A stretch of 33,273 nucleotides of DNA from a bacterium (GTDB lineage Bacteria > Myxococcota_A > Bradymonadia > UBA7976 > UBA1532), in contig JAUHYW010000093.1 in NCBI GenBank assembly GCA_030426085.1, positions 1-33,273 of the forward strand, written 5' to 3'. The position numbers and the translations under genes were made by a program. Each line of letters starts with the position of its first letter. Within the stretch, counting starts at the first letter, position 1. Shown in pieces: positions 16,152 through 24,008 of this stretch. A model generated the notes under the pieces. The model worked only from the letters and a program-made list of their open reading frames with translations. It ran no database searches and was not told the DNA's origin.

Positions 16152-17908
16152 TGGCGCCGCGCGCCCCGTGGCCGGCGCTGGCGCTGGCGCTGCTCGTCGG
16201 CGCGCCCGCTGGAGCCCAGGTCCTGTCGCCGGGCCCGCTGGCGACGCCCCACGCCGACATCGACAGCGATGACGACTGCATGAAGTGCCACACCCGGGGC
16301 GAGGGCGTGCCCGACCGGCTGTGCCGCGACTGCCATACGCTCATCGACCAGCGCATCGCCCAGCGGCGGGGCTACCACGGCCGGGCGATCGGCGGGCGGA
16401 CCTGCGCCGACTGCCACAAAGATCACCGGGGGCGGGGCGCGGCCCTCATCCGCTGGCCGGGCGGGCGGCCGGAGCGGTTCTCCCACGTCCTCACCGGCTA
16501 CCGCCTCGACGGGGCCCACGCCGAGGTGGGCTGCCGGGACTGCCACACCCGCGCCCGCATCACCGAGCCCGAAGCCCGCGAGATCGACGGCACCTGGCTC
16601 GGCCTGCCCGACACCTGCGGCGAGTGCCACCACAGCGACGACCCCCACGACGGCGAGTTCGCCGGGCGGGCGTGCACCGAGTGCCACGGGCAGGTGCGGT
16701 GGTCCGAGCTGGATCGCTTCGATCACGACCGCGCCCGCTTCCCGCTCGTCGGGCAGCACGCCGAGGTCGCCTGCGGCGACTGCCACACACAGCCGCGCTA
16801 CACCGGCACCGCCACCGAGTGCGTCGACTGCCACCAGTCCCCGCACCCGGCCGAGGCCCGGTTCGGCGCGGACTGCGCGAGCTGCCACACGGCGCGCGGC
16901 TGGCAGCGCGTGATCTACCCCCGCGCCGACCACCGGTTCTTCCCGCTCGAAGGGGGCCACGCCCTCGACGACTGCGGCGCGTGCCATGGCGAGAAGGGCA
17001 ACGCCGCCCCCAGCCCGGCCTGCGGGCGCTGCCACGAGGACGTGCACGACGACCGCTTCGGGGCCCGGTGCCAGAGCTGCCACGACATCGTCGACTGGCG
17101 CAACGTGCGCCGGGACGCCTTCGACCACAGCCGCACCGCGTTCCCTCTGAAGGGGCTGCACGTCGCGGTGACGTGCGACGACTGCCACCCCCGAGGCAAG
17201 CTGAAGCCCATCGCCCACGATCGCTGCCTGGACTGCCACGCCGACCCTCACGAGGGCGAGGTGGGCGCCGACTGCGAGGGCTGCCACGTCGAGCAGGGGT
17301 TCCGCCCGGCGACCTGGCCTATCGCGAAGCACACGACGTTTGCTCTCGGCGGGGCGCATCGAGCGACGGCGTGCGACGACTGCCACCGGATCGAGGACGC
17401 GTGGCGCTTCCGCAAGGGCGTCGTCGAGTGCCATGAGTGCCATGAGGACCGCCACGGGGGGCAGTTCGGTGAGCGGGCGTGCACGACGTGCCACGTCGAC
17501 ACCCACTGGCGGCCGGCGTCGGCGTTCGATCACGCCGCGGTGTGGGCCCTCGAAGGCCAGCACGCCGAGGCCGCCTGCGGACACTGCCACGCGGGCGGGC
17601 GCTACGCCGAGACGCCCCGGGCGTGTGACGACTGCCACGGCGGGCCGCACCTGGGGCAGTTCGCGGCGACCTCGCCCCGGCTCGACTGCGCCGACTGCCA
17701 CACGCCGGCCGGCTGGAGCGGGACCTACGATCACACCCGCGCCTGGCCGCTCGACGGGGCCCACGCCGACGCCGAGTGTGACGCGTGCCACAAAGAGGTC
17801 GCGGTGGCCGACGGGCGCATGACCGTGCGCTGGCGGCTCGGCTTCACCGACTGCGCCCGGTGTCACTCGAGCCCCCACCGGGGATCCGACGCGGGAGGCG
17901 ACCGATGA
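16151..17908 (+). CDS. Secreted 23-haem c-type cytochrome
   Basis: A 585-residue protein with a Sec signal (ALALALLVGAPAGA). It has 23 CxxCH motifs, from CMKCH near residue 41 to CARCH near the C-terminus. Seven recurring modules of about 50-90 residues have the form H-x-x-x-x-F-x-L-x-G-x-H-A-x-x-x-C-x-x-CH, e.g. FDHDRARFPLVGQHAEVACG; extra His residues before each motif could act as distal haem ligands. This is the tandem cytochrome-c3-like architecture seen in large transenvelope haem wires. The start overlaps the membrane-protein stop. The haem count is by direct reading of the translation; the pathway role is inferred from context. Confidence 0.93.
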   Translation: MAPRAPWPALALALLVGAPAGAQVLSPGPLATPHADIDSDDDCMKCHTRGEGVPDRLCRDCHTLIDQRIAQRRGYHGRAIGGRTCADCHKDHRGRGAALIRWPGGRPERFSHVLTGYRLDGAHAEVGCRDCHTRARITEPEAREIDGTWLGLPDTCGECHHSDDPHDGEFAGRACTECHGQVRWSELDRFDHDRARFPLVGQHAEVACGDCHTQPRYTGTATECVDCHQSPHPAEARFGADCASCHTARGWQRVIYPRADHRFFPLEGGHALDDCGACHGEKGNAAPSPACGRCHEDVHDDRFGARCQSCHDIVDWRNVRRDAFDHSRTAFPLKGLHVAVTCDDCHPRGKLKPIAHDRCLDCHADPHEGEVGADCEGCHVEQGFRPATWPIAKHTTFALGGAHRATACDDCHRIEDAWRFRKGVVECHECHEDRHGGQFGERACTTCHVDTHWRPASAFDHAAVWALEGQHAEAACGHCHAGGRYAETPRACDDCHGGPHLGQFAATSPRLDCADCHTPAGWSGTYDHTRAWPLDGAHADAECDACHKEVAVADGRMTVRWRLGFTDCARCHSSPHRGSDAGGDR

Positions 17909-18867
17909 TCCAGGCGTTGTTGGTGGCCCTCTGCGCCGGCCCGCCCCTGCTGGCGGTGCCTCGGGGCGGCGCGGTCTTCGAGAAGTGCGACATGTGCCAC
18001 GTCGCGACCGACTGGCACACGATGCAGAGCGGGGCCGAGGGCTTCGATCACGATCCGACCGGCTTCCCGCTGCGGGGATCTCATCGGGGCGCGACCTGCA
18101 CCGACTGCCACGCGGATCGCCCGCTGCGGGACGGCGCCTGCAACGGCTGCCACACCGACCCCCACCGGGGCGAGAACCGCGGCGGGTGCGACGACTGCCA
18201 CGGCACGCTCGGCTGGGCCATCCCCCGGGCCCGGGCCGATCACCGCCGGCTGCGCCTGCCGCTCGTCGGGCGCCACGCCGGCGTGCCTTGCGCCGACTGC
18301 CACCCCAGCGCGATCGGCGATACGTACCGGGCGGTGGCCGACGACTGCGAGAGCTGCCACCGGGTGCAGGCGCTGTCCCCGGCGGTGCACCCGCCGCACG
18401 CCGGCTTCACCGCGACCTGCGACGCCTGCCACACGCCCTACGGCTGGCGCCCGGCCCGGGTGGCCCACGACCGCTTCTGGCCGCTGACCGGAGCCCACGC
18501 CGCGGCCGACTGCGGCGGGTGCCACACCGGCGGGCGCTACGGGGGCACGCCCACCGACTGCCAGAGCTGCCACGCCGCCGACTTCGCCGAGGGCCACCGG
18601 CCGGGCGAGTCGACCGCCTGCGCCGACTGCCACTCCACCCGGGCCTGGCTGCCGGCGAAGATGATCGACCACGATCGGTTCTTCCCCCTGCCCCACGAAG
18701 GCATCCGCGACTGCGGCGACTGCGCCCCCGACGGCACCGATCGCTTCACCTGCATGTCGTGCCACACCCACTCGCGGGATCGGATGGCCCGGGAGCACGA
18801 CGACGTGCGGGGCTACGCCTTCGTGGCGACCGACTGCCTGCGCTGCCACCCTCGGGGAGACGACTGA
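17905..18867 (+). CDS. Secreted 12-haem c-type cytochrome with one degenerate haem site
   Basis: A 320-residue protein. ATG 17905 overlaps the upstream stop and follows GGGAGG. A short signal (MIQALLVALCAGPPLLAVP) precedes CDMCH. Twelve CxxCH motifs are present. A thirteenth position, aligned with an intact motif in the next gene, reads CGDCA and lacks the proximal His. The same HxxxFPLxGxHxxxxCxxCH module is repeated. The C-terminal 70 residues (FPLPHEGIRDC to CLRCHPRGDD) align with the C-terminus of the next cytochrome (FRVPHEGVRRC to CLDCHPDGRD), showing paralogy. Likely a periplasmic relay between the 23-haem protein and the outer-membrane components. Confidence 0.9.
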   Translation: MIQALLVALCAGPPLLAVPRGGAVFEKCDMCHVATDWHTMQSGAEGFDHDPTGFPLRGSHRGATCTDCHADRPLRDGACNGCHTDPHRGENRGGCDDCHGTLGWAIPRARADHRRLRLPLVGRHAGVPCADCHPSAIGDTYRAVADDCESCHRVQALSPAVHPPHAGFTATCDACHTPYGWRPARVAHDRFWPLTGAHAAADCGGCHTGGRYGGTPTDCQSCHAADFAEGHRPGESTACADCHSTRAWLPAKMIDHDRFFPLPHEGIRDCGDCAPDGTDRFTCMSCHTHSRDRMAREHDDVRGYAFVATDCLRCHPRGDD

Positions 18868-19703
18868 TGAGACGCCCCCTGCTCGCCGGCCTCGCGCTGG
18901 CCCTGATCGCCTGCCAGAGCCCGCGGCACGAGAGCGTCGTGTTCGGCGGCGAGGACGGCACCTGCGACGACTGCCACCTCGCCGAGTACCAGACGTCGGC
19001 CTTCGACCACGGCTCGGTGGGCTACGGCCCCGGCTGCGCCGAGTGCCACCTCGAGACCACCTGGAGCCCCATCTTCGAGCCCGAGCACGACCGCTTCTTC
19101 CAGCTCCTGGGCCGGCACGCCGCCGCGCAGTGTCGGAGCTGCCACGCGCCAGGGCGGGCCGACCCCCAGCCGAGCGACTGCGTCGGGTGCCACGCGGCGG
19201 ACGCGGCGACGGCCGAGCCGAGCCACGACGGCTTCCCCCGAGCGTGCGGGGACTGCCACGGCGACGCCGCCTGGACCCCGGCGGCGTTCGGCGACCACGA
19301 TCGCTGGTGGCCGCTGGACGGGGCCCACGCGCAGACCGCGTGCGGGGGCTGCCACGTGGACGAGGTCTACGAAGGCACCCCCCGAGACTGCGTCGGTTGC
19401 CACGCCGCCGATCGGGACGCGGCGCGGCCGACCCATGTGCGGTTCGACGACACCTGCACCGCGTGCCACACCCAGGTCGCGTTCAGCCCGGCGACCTACG
19501 ACCACCGGCGGTTCAGAGTGCCGCACGAGGGCGTGCGGCGGTGCCTCGACTGCCACACCGACCCGCTGGACTACAGCCGCGTCGGCTGCACGCGCTGCCA
19601 CGAGCACCGGCGCAGCGAGGTCGACCCCGAGCACCGCGGCATCCGCGACTATCGCTACGCCGACGCCGCCTGCCTCGACTGCCACCCCGACGGGAGGGAC
19701 TGA
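18867..19703 (+). CDS. 11-haem c-type cytochrome lipoprotein
   Basis: A 278-residue protein. ATG 18867 overlaps the previous stop by one base. Signal MRRPLLAGLALALIACQS has lipobox LIAC, so it is membrane anchored, probably to the outer membrane. Eleven CxxCH motifs run from CDDCH near residue 33 to CLDCH at the end. The module EHDRFFQLLGRHAAAQCRSC and two similar ones match those in the two upstream cytochromes. Lipidation and the following barrel gene suggest it inserts into or docks on the barrel, as the cytochromes of porin-cytochrome conduits do. Confidence 0.92.
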   Translation: MRRPLLAGLALALIACQSPRHESVVFGGEDGTCDDCHLAEYQTSAFDHGSVGYGPGCAECHLETTWSPIFEPEHDRFFQLLGRHAAAQCRSCHAPGRADPQPSDCVGCHAADAATAEPSHDGFPRACGDCHGDAAWTPAAFGDHDRWWPLDGAHAQTACGGCHVDEVYEGTPRDCVGCHAADRDAARPTHVRFDDTCTACHTQVAFSPATYDHRRFRVPHEGVRRCLDCHTDPLDYSRVGCTRCHEHRRSEVDPEHRGIRDYRYADAACLDCHPDGRD

Positions 19704-19706
19704 GCC

Positions 19707-21269
19707 ATGGGCCCGATCACGGTCATCCTGGCGGCGGTCGTCACCTACGTCGCGCCGGACGGGGTCTACCTCGACGAAGGCGCCGTCGACGGGGTGCGCG
19801 AGGGCGACGTCGTGCAGATCGGCGACACCCGGCTGACGGTCATCGCCGTCTCGCCCGAGCAGGCGCGGACCGACCCCCCGCCGAACCCCTTCGCGCTGCG
19901 CATCGGCGCCGAGGCCCGCATCCAGAGGACCGGCGCGGTCGCCCCGCCGGCAGCCGATCCCGGCCCGCGCAAGGCCACGCCGCCGGCGATCGACGCGGGG
20001 GCCGCCGCCGGCTGGTGGCCCGCGGCGGGCGACGGCTGGGTCGAACCCCGGCCCCTGCCCGACGGGTCCCGCGCCGCCCCCGAGAGCGCCGACCGGGTCT
20101 TCGGCGTCCTGGGGATGGGCGGCCGACTGATCGACTACGGCGAGGCGACGTGGCGCGCCGAGGCCCACACCCGGCTGGCCATCGACGACGGGCGCCTCTG
20201 GTATCGCCACGACGCCCGGCTGCACCTCGATCGCCACGGCGGGCGCCACCCCCAGGCGCCGCTCGAGGTCCGCCGCCTGGAGGCCGGCTGGCGCGACGCG
20301 GGCTGGGGGCTGCGCGGGGGGCGCATGGTGCTGGCCGATCCGCTGGCAGCGGCCTCGCTCGACGGGGCCGCGCTCACCATCCGCGACGTGGGCCTCGACA
20401 CCGTCCGGCTCTTCGCCGGGCTGGCCCCCCACCCCTTCGACCTCGACCCCGAGAGCCGCAACCCCCAGGTCGGCGTGTCGACGGCCAAGCGGGTGGACTT
20501 CGGGGGCGACGGCGACGGGCTCACCGTCCGGGCGACGGCGCTGGTGAGCGGCTTCGACGGCGCGCTCGACCGGGCCGCGCTGGCGCCGGATCTGACGCTC
20601 TACGCCGGCCCGGTGCGGGTGCTGGCCCGGGCCGAGCTCGACACCCACCCCGACCGCACGCGGCAGGGCCCGGTGCAGGCGACCCGGCTGTACGGCGCGG
20701 TGCGGGTCGAGCTGACCGACGGGCTCGACGCCCAGGCCCGCTACGATCGCTACGCCCCGCCCGACACCCCCTCGACCGCCGCGCTGGGGCCCGTCGCGAG
20801 CACGCACCGCCAGACGGGCTACGCCGATCTGCGGCTCGACGGCGGATCGCTCGGCGTCACCCGGATCTCGGCGGCGATCATGGACGGCGCCGACGGCCCG
20901 CTGGTGGTCCCCGGCCTCGACTACTGGGTGGCGCTGAGCGAGCACCTCGATCTGTCGCTGGGGGCCTTCGACCGGCGCGACGGGCGGCTGCACATCGTGC
21001 ACGGGCGGGCCTCGGCGACGCTGCGGTGGGATGCCCCGTGGCCGATCAGCCTCGACCTCGGCGCCCGGGTGCGCGACGTGGGGCACGCCGATCGGGCCGA
21101 GCTCGATCACACGACGCTGACCGGCGAGATCGGGCTGTGGATGGCGACCCCGGCCGGGCTCGACCTGCGGCTGGCCGCCGAGCGCAGCGCCGAGGCCCGG
21201 GTCGGCGACGGGGCGGTGGCGCCGGCGACCATCGTCTTCGCCGATCTGCGGTGGCGCTTCGGCCGCTGA
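19707..21269 (+). CDS. Predicted outer-membrane beta-barrel (porin partner of the cytochromes)
   Basis: A 520-residue protein 3 bases after the cytochrome lipoprotein stop, with GGGAGG upstream of ATG. A short hydrophobic N-terminus leads into a small beta domain (YLDEGAVDGVREGDVVQIGD), then an Ala/Pro-rich linker to about residue 110. From about 130 to the end the sequence is a long series of amphipathic strands with alternating hydrophobics and short Gly/Asp turns (e.g. LRGGRMVLADPLAA, then VRVLARAELDTH), ending FADLRWRFGR. This is the texture of a 20-plus-strand barrel. No family such as MtrB/PioB is recognisable by eye. Context supports a role as the pore sheathing the haem wire. Confidence 0.75.
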   Translation: MGPITVILAAVVTYVAPDGVYLDEGAVDGVREGDVVQIGDTRLTVIAVSPEQARTDPPPNPFALRIGAEARIQRTGAVAPPAADPGPRKATPPAIDAGAAAGWWPAAGDGWVEPRPLPDGSRAAPESADRVFGVLGMGGRLIDYGEATWRAEAHTRLAIDDGRLWYRHDARLHLDRHGGRHPQAPLEVRRLEAGWRDAGWGLRGGRMVLADPLAAASLDGAALTIRDVGLDTVRLFAGLAPHPFDLDPESRNPQVGVSTAKRVDFGGDGDGLTVRATALVSGFDGALDRAALAPDLTLYAGPVRVLARAELDTHPDRTRQGPVQATRLYGAVRVELTDGLDAQARYDRYAPPDTPSTAALGPVASTHRQTGYADLRLDGGSLGVTRISAAIMDGADGPLVVPGLDYWVALSEHLDLSLGAFDRRDGRLHIVHGRASATLRWDAPWPISLDLGARVRDVGHADRAELDHTTLTGEIGLWMATPAGLDLRLAAERSAEARVGDGAVAPATIVFADLRWRFGR

Positions 21270-21360
21270 GCCGACCCGGCGAGCGGGGGCCCGGCTTGCC
21301 CATTGACTCCCCCGCCCCGGACGTGCGACACGACCGGCTCGGTCATCGCGAGAGAGTGCC

Positions 21361-21888
21361 GTGCGCCGGTTTGCTTCCGCCATCATCGCCTTCGCCCTCG
21401 CCGCGCCGCTGGTGGCCCAGGCCCAGCCCCGGGCCCACCGCGAGCAGCGGGTCGGGCTGGCCATCGCGCCGCTGAAGCTGCTCCAGCCGGTGGGCGAGCT
21501 TCAGGTCGAGGTGCTGCTGTCCGAGACCTTCTCGGCGGTGGCCATCGCCGGCTTCGGCCAGACCACCGTCGAAGACAGCGACCCCTTCACCACGATCATC
21601 GGCGGGCTCCAGCTCCGGGCGTACTTCCACGGCAGCTCCGAAGAGGGCGGGTTCGTCACGCTCGAAGGGCGCTACGTCTCCCAGTCGGGGCCGGGCACCG
21701 GCTACGGCATCTCGGCCGGGCCGACCCTGGGCTACAAGTGGGCCTGGGAGAACGTCTTCATCGACCTCAACGGCGGCCTCGGCTTCCACTACCTGTCGGC
21801 CGAGTCGACCCGGGACGGCGTCACCGCCACGGCCACCGAGGTCGATGCGGTGCCCCTGCTCAACTTCACGGTCGGCTGGGGCCTCTGA
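21361..21888 (+). CDS. Small outer-membrane beta-barrel protein
   Basis: A 175-residue protein with a GTG start and a Sec signal (RRFASAIIAFALAAPLVAQA). The mature part has about eight amphipathic strands (RVGLAIAPLKLL, FSAVAIAGFGQTTV, LQLRAYFHGSS, VTLEGRYVSQSG, GISAGPTLGYKWAWENVF, LNFTVGWGL), consistent with an 8-stranded barrel and resembling DUF3575-type proteins. A TTGACT at 21303-21308 could be a -35 box, so it may have its own promoter 91 bases after the large barrel gene. Function unknown; it may belong to the conduit or be independent. Confidence 0.78.
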   Translation: MRRFASAIIAFALAAPLVAQAQPRAHREQRVGLAIAPLKLLQPVGELQVEVLLSETFSAVAIAGFGQTTVEDSDPFTTIIGGLQLRAYFHGSSEEGGFVTLEGRYVSQSGPGTGYGISAGPTLGYKWAWENVFIDLNGGLGFHYLSAESTRDGVTATATEVDAVPLLNFTVGWGL

Positions 21889-21892
21889 GCCG

Positions 21893-22369
21893 GTGCGCGG
21901 CGGGCATCCCGACGCCGTCGTCGCGGCCCTGGGGCTCGAGGCCCACCCCGAGGGCGGCTGGTTCCGGGAGATCTACCGCGGCCCGGCCGGGCCCGACGGG
22001 CGGGCGGCCTCCACCGCCATCTACTTCATGCTGAAGCGCGGCGAGCGATCCCACTGGCATCGCATCCTGGACGCCGACGAGGTGTGGCATCACTACGCGG
22101 GCGCCCCGCTGACGCTCGAAATGGTCCCGGGCGATGGCATGCGTGGCTCCGGCGACACCCCCGAGAGCATCACCCGCCACCGGCTGGGGCCCGACGTGCT
22201 CGGCGGCGAGCAGCCGTACGCCGTGGTGCCGGCCGGGGCGTGGCAGTCGGCGCGCTCGCTCGGCGCGTGGACGCTCTGCGGCTGCACCGTGGCCCCTGGC
22301 TTCGAGTTCGCCGGCTTCGAACTGGCCCCGCCCGGCTGGGCCCCGTCCGGCCCGACGCCGCGCCGGTGA
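21893..22369 (+). CDS. Cupin_5 (DUF985) family protein
   Basis: A 158-residue cytosolic protein with a GTG start 5 bases after the previous stop. It matches the DUF985 pattern throughout: LEAHPEGGWFREIYRGP, STAIYFMLKRGERSHWHRIL, DADEVWHHYAGAPLTLEM, then VVPAGAWQSARSLG and GCTVAPGFEFAGFELA. The His and Glu residues of the HWHRILDADEVWHH segment would line the cupin metal/ligand site. Substrate is not established for the family. Its stop overlaps the start of the endonuclease V-like gene (GTGA). Confidence 0.92.
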   Translation: MRGGHPDAVVAALGLEAHPEGGWFREIYRGPAGPDGRAASTAIYFMLKRGERSHWHRILDADEVWHHYAGAPLTLEMVPGDGMRGSGDTPESITRHRLGPDVLGGEQPYAVVPAGAWQSARSLGAWTLCGCTVAPGFEFAGFELAPPGWAPSGPTPRR

Positions 22370-22872
22370 GCGGGCCCATCCTCGCCGTCGACGCCCAATA
22401 CGACGACGCGCGAGGCACCGCCCGGGTCGGCGCGCTGTGGTTCGCCGACTGGCCCGACCCCGATCCGTGCCACGAGGCGGCGTTCGAAGTGGATGCCATC
22501 GCGCCCTATGAGCCGGGCCACTTCTACCTGCGCGAGCTGCCGTGCATCGAAGAGGCGCTGACCCGCGGCCCCCCGGCGCGGTTGGTGCTCGTGGACGGCT
22601 ACGTCGACCTGGGCCCGGCGCGCCCCGGGCTCGGGCGGCACGTGCACGCGCTGTGCGGGCTGCCGGTCGTCGGGGTGGCCAAGAGCCGGTTCCACGACGC
22701 CGAGGCCATCGAGGTCCTGCGGGGCGGATCGAGCCGGCCGCTCTATGTGACCGCCGTCGGGCTGACCTCATCCGCCGCGGCCGACGCGCTGCGGCACATG
22801 CACGGGCCCTATCGCATGCCGACGCTGCTCAAGCGGGTGGATCAGCTCGCCCGGGGGACGCTCGATCGGTGA
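22366..22872 (+). CDS. Endonuclease V-like protein
   Basis: A 168-residue protein with a GTG start overlapping the previous stop. The catalytic scaffold of endonuclease V (cleavage near deoxyinosine) is recognisable: AVDAQY with D9, HFYLRELPCI with E57, LVLVDGYVDLGPARPGLGRH with D77, and VVGVAKSRF with K106. The C-terminal PLYVTAVGLTSSAAADALRH and GPYRMPTLLKRVDQLAR follow the family's end. It is shorter than typical bacterial enzymes (about 220 residues), missing the N-terminal helices, and the usual DGhG-HPR core is altered to DGYVDLGPAR. It may be a divergent nuclease; activity on inosine is not assured. Its last 44 bases overlap the convergent protease gene. Confidence 0.78.
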   Translation: MSGPILAVDAQYDDARGTARVGALWFADWPDPDPCHEAAFEVDAIAPYEPGHFYLRELPCIEEALTRGPPARLVLVDGYVDLGPARPGLGRHVHALCGLPVVGVAKSRFHDAEAIEVLRGGSSRPLYVTAVGLTSSAAADALRHMHGPYRMPTLLKRVDQLARGTLDR

Positions 22873-23992
22873 CGCCCCGGGCGGCGTCGATGCGCGCCGC
22901 GGCCGTGGGCGACTGCCGGGCGATGTCGGCGAGCACCGCGCCGATGGGCGTGCCCACGTTCTCGTATTGCACCCGCTTGCCGGCGAATACCGCCCGGGTG
23001 CCCCGGGTCGCCCGGTGGATCGCCCGCACCCGCCACTGATCGTCGCACACCGGCGCGCCCGAGGCCCCGGGCAGCGTGTCGGTGTAGTAGCGCACGCCGG
23101 TGGCGTCGGCCCCGGCGACCACGTTGTTGCGCAGCGCGACCCGCAGCGGGCGGCCCTCGGGGTGCTGGAGGATGTTCACCGCAAAGTACGCCGCGGGATC
23201 GACGGGCGCCGGCTCGACGCGCAAGCCCGGGCGGGCGCCGGCCGCGACCTCGATCAAGGCGTAGTCCAGCGGCGCCCCGGCCGCGGCGATCAGGGCGCCG
23301 CCGCTGATCGCCTCGCCGGCCGCGGTCGCGTCGTGCAGATCGAAGTGGATCTGCATGCCCGCCACCTGCGCCGCCAGATCGGCCGGCGTCGGCTCGGGCC
23401 CGTCGGGCCCCCGGGCCCGCACGACGTGGCGGCAGGTCAGCAGCAGATCGGGCGCGACGAGCCAGCCGGTGCCCCGATGCACCACCGGCTGACCGGCGGC
23501 CGTCTTCAGCGGGGCCCCCCCCTGGATGCCATCCACCGTCAGCCGGGCCACCGAGCGCCCGGCCGCCGCGCCCCGCACCAGGAACGCGAAGTCGACCATG
23601 TCGTCCCGGTGCAGGATGGCCTCGGGGATCTCGGTCGGCGGGGGGGCCTCGATCGGATCGAGCGGCTGCCCGTCGACCCGCTGCTCGACCACCGCCCGCA
23701 GCCGGCGGATGGTGCTCAGCGCCGCCGGATCACGCTCGGCCTCGGCCTCGGCCCGGCGCAGGATCTGCCGCATCGGGATCTGCCCGTCGATCAGCCGCTC
23801 GACCCGGTTGATCTCGGCGATGTCGCTCTGGAGCTGAGCCAGATCGTCGGGCATGTTGCGCAGTTGAAGCCGGAAGCGCCCGTCCAGATCACCGAGCAGC
23901 GCCGCCCGCCCCTCGCCGACGAGGCCCAGGGCGATGAGGGCGTCGGTCAGCGCGCCGCGGTCGTCGAAGTCGAGCCACGCGAAGTCGGCCAT
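22829..23992 (-). CDS. Trypsin-like serine protease with N-terminal effector-associated-type domain
   Basis: A 387-residue protein without a signal peptide, so probably cytoplasmic. Residues 1-105 are helical, with QLQSDIAEINRVERLIDG at 53-70 and PMRQILRRAEAEAERDP after it. This is the D-x-x-x-[IL]N...G-x-[IV]P layout of bacterial effector-associated domains, which pair effectors with sensors. Residues about 130-350 form a trypsin-like protease: TCRHVV with H189, LDYALIEV with D243, and PGASGAPV with S311, so the triad is complete. It begins 16 bases after the membrane-protein stop and is presumably activated through that partner. Starting at ATG 23992 avoids an upstream extension that lies inside the neighbour. 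Confidence 0.87.
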   Translation of the reverse strand: MADFAWLDFDDRGALTDALIALGLVGEGRAALLGDLDGRFRLQLRNMPDDLAQLQSDIAEINRVERLIDGQIPMRQILRRAEAEAERDPAALSTIRRLRAVVEQRVDGQPLDPIEAPPPTEIPEAILHRDDMVDFAFLVRGAAAGRSVARLTVDGIQGGAPLKTAAGQPVVHRGTGWLVAPDLLLTCRHVVRARGPDGPEPTPADLAAQVAGMQIHFDLHDATAAGEAISGGALIAAAGAPLDYALIEVAAGARPGLRVEPAPVDPAAYFAVNILQHPEGRPLRVALRNNVVAGADATGVRYYTDTLPGASGAPVCDDQWRVRAIHRATRGTRAVFAGKRVQYENVGTPIGAVLADIARQSPTAAARIDAARGVTDRASPGRADPPA

Positions 23993-24008
23993 GGGATCCC
24001 CCTTCGGA

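Noticed and set aside
16151-19703. Cytochrome repeats considered as a CRISPR-like or DNA-level tandem array
   Set aside because: The periodicity is in the protein (CxxCH and HxxxFPL modules). Spacing varies and the DNA repeats are imperfect.
16010-21464. Long minus-strand open frames (622 and 883 codons) opposite the cytochromes and barrel
   Set aside because: They mirror the regular CxxCH codons and have no recognisable domain; the plus strand carries 46 haem motifs.
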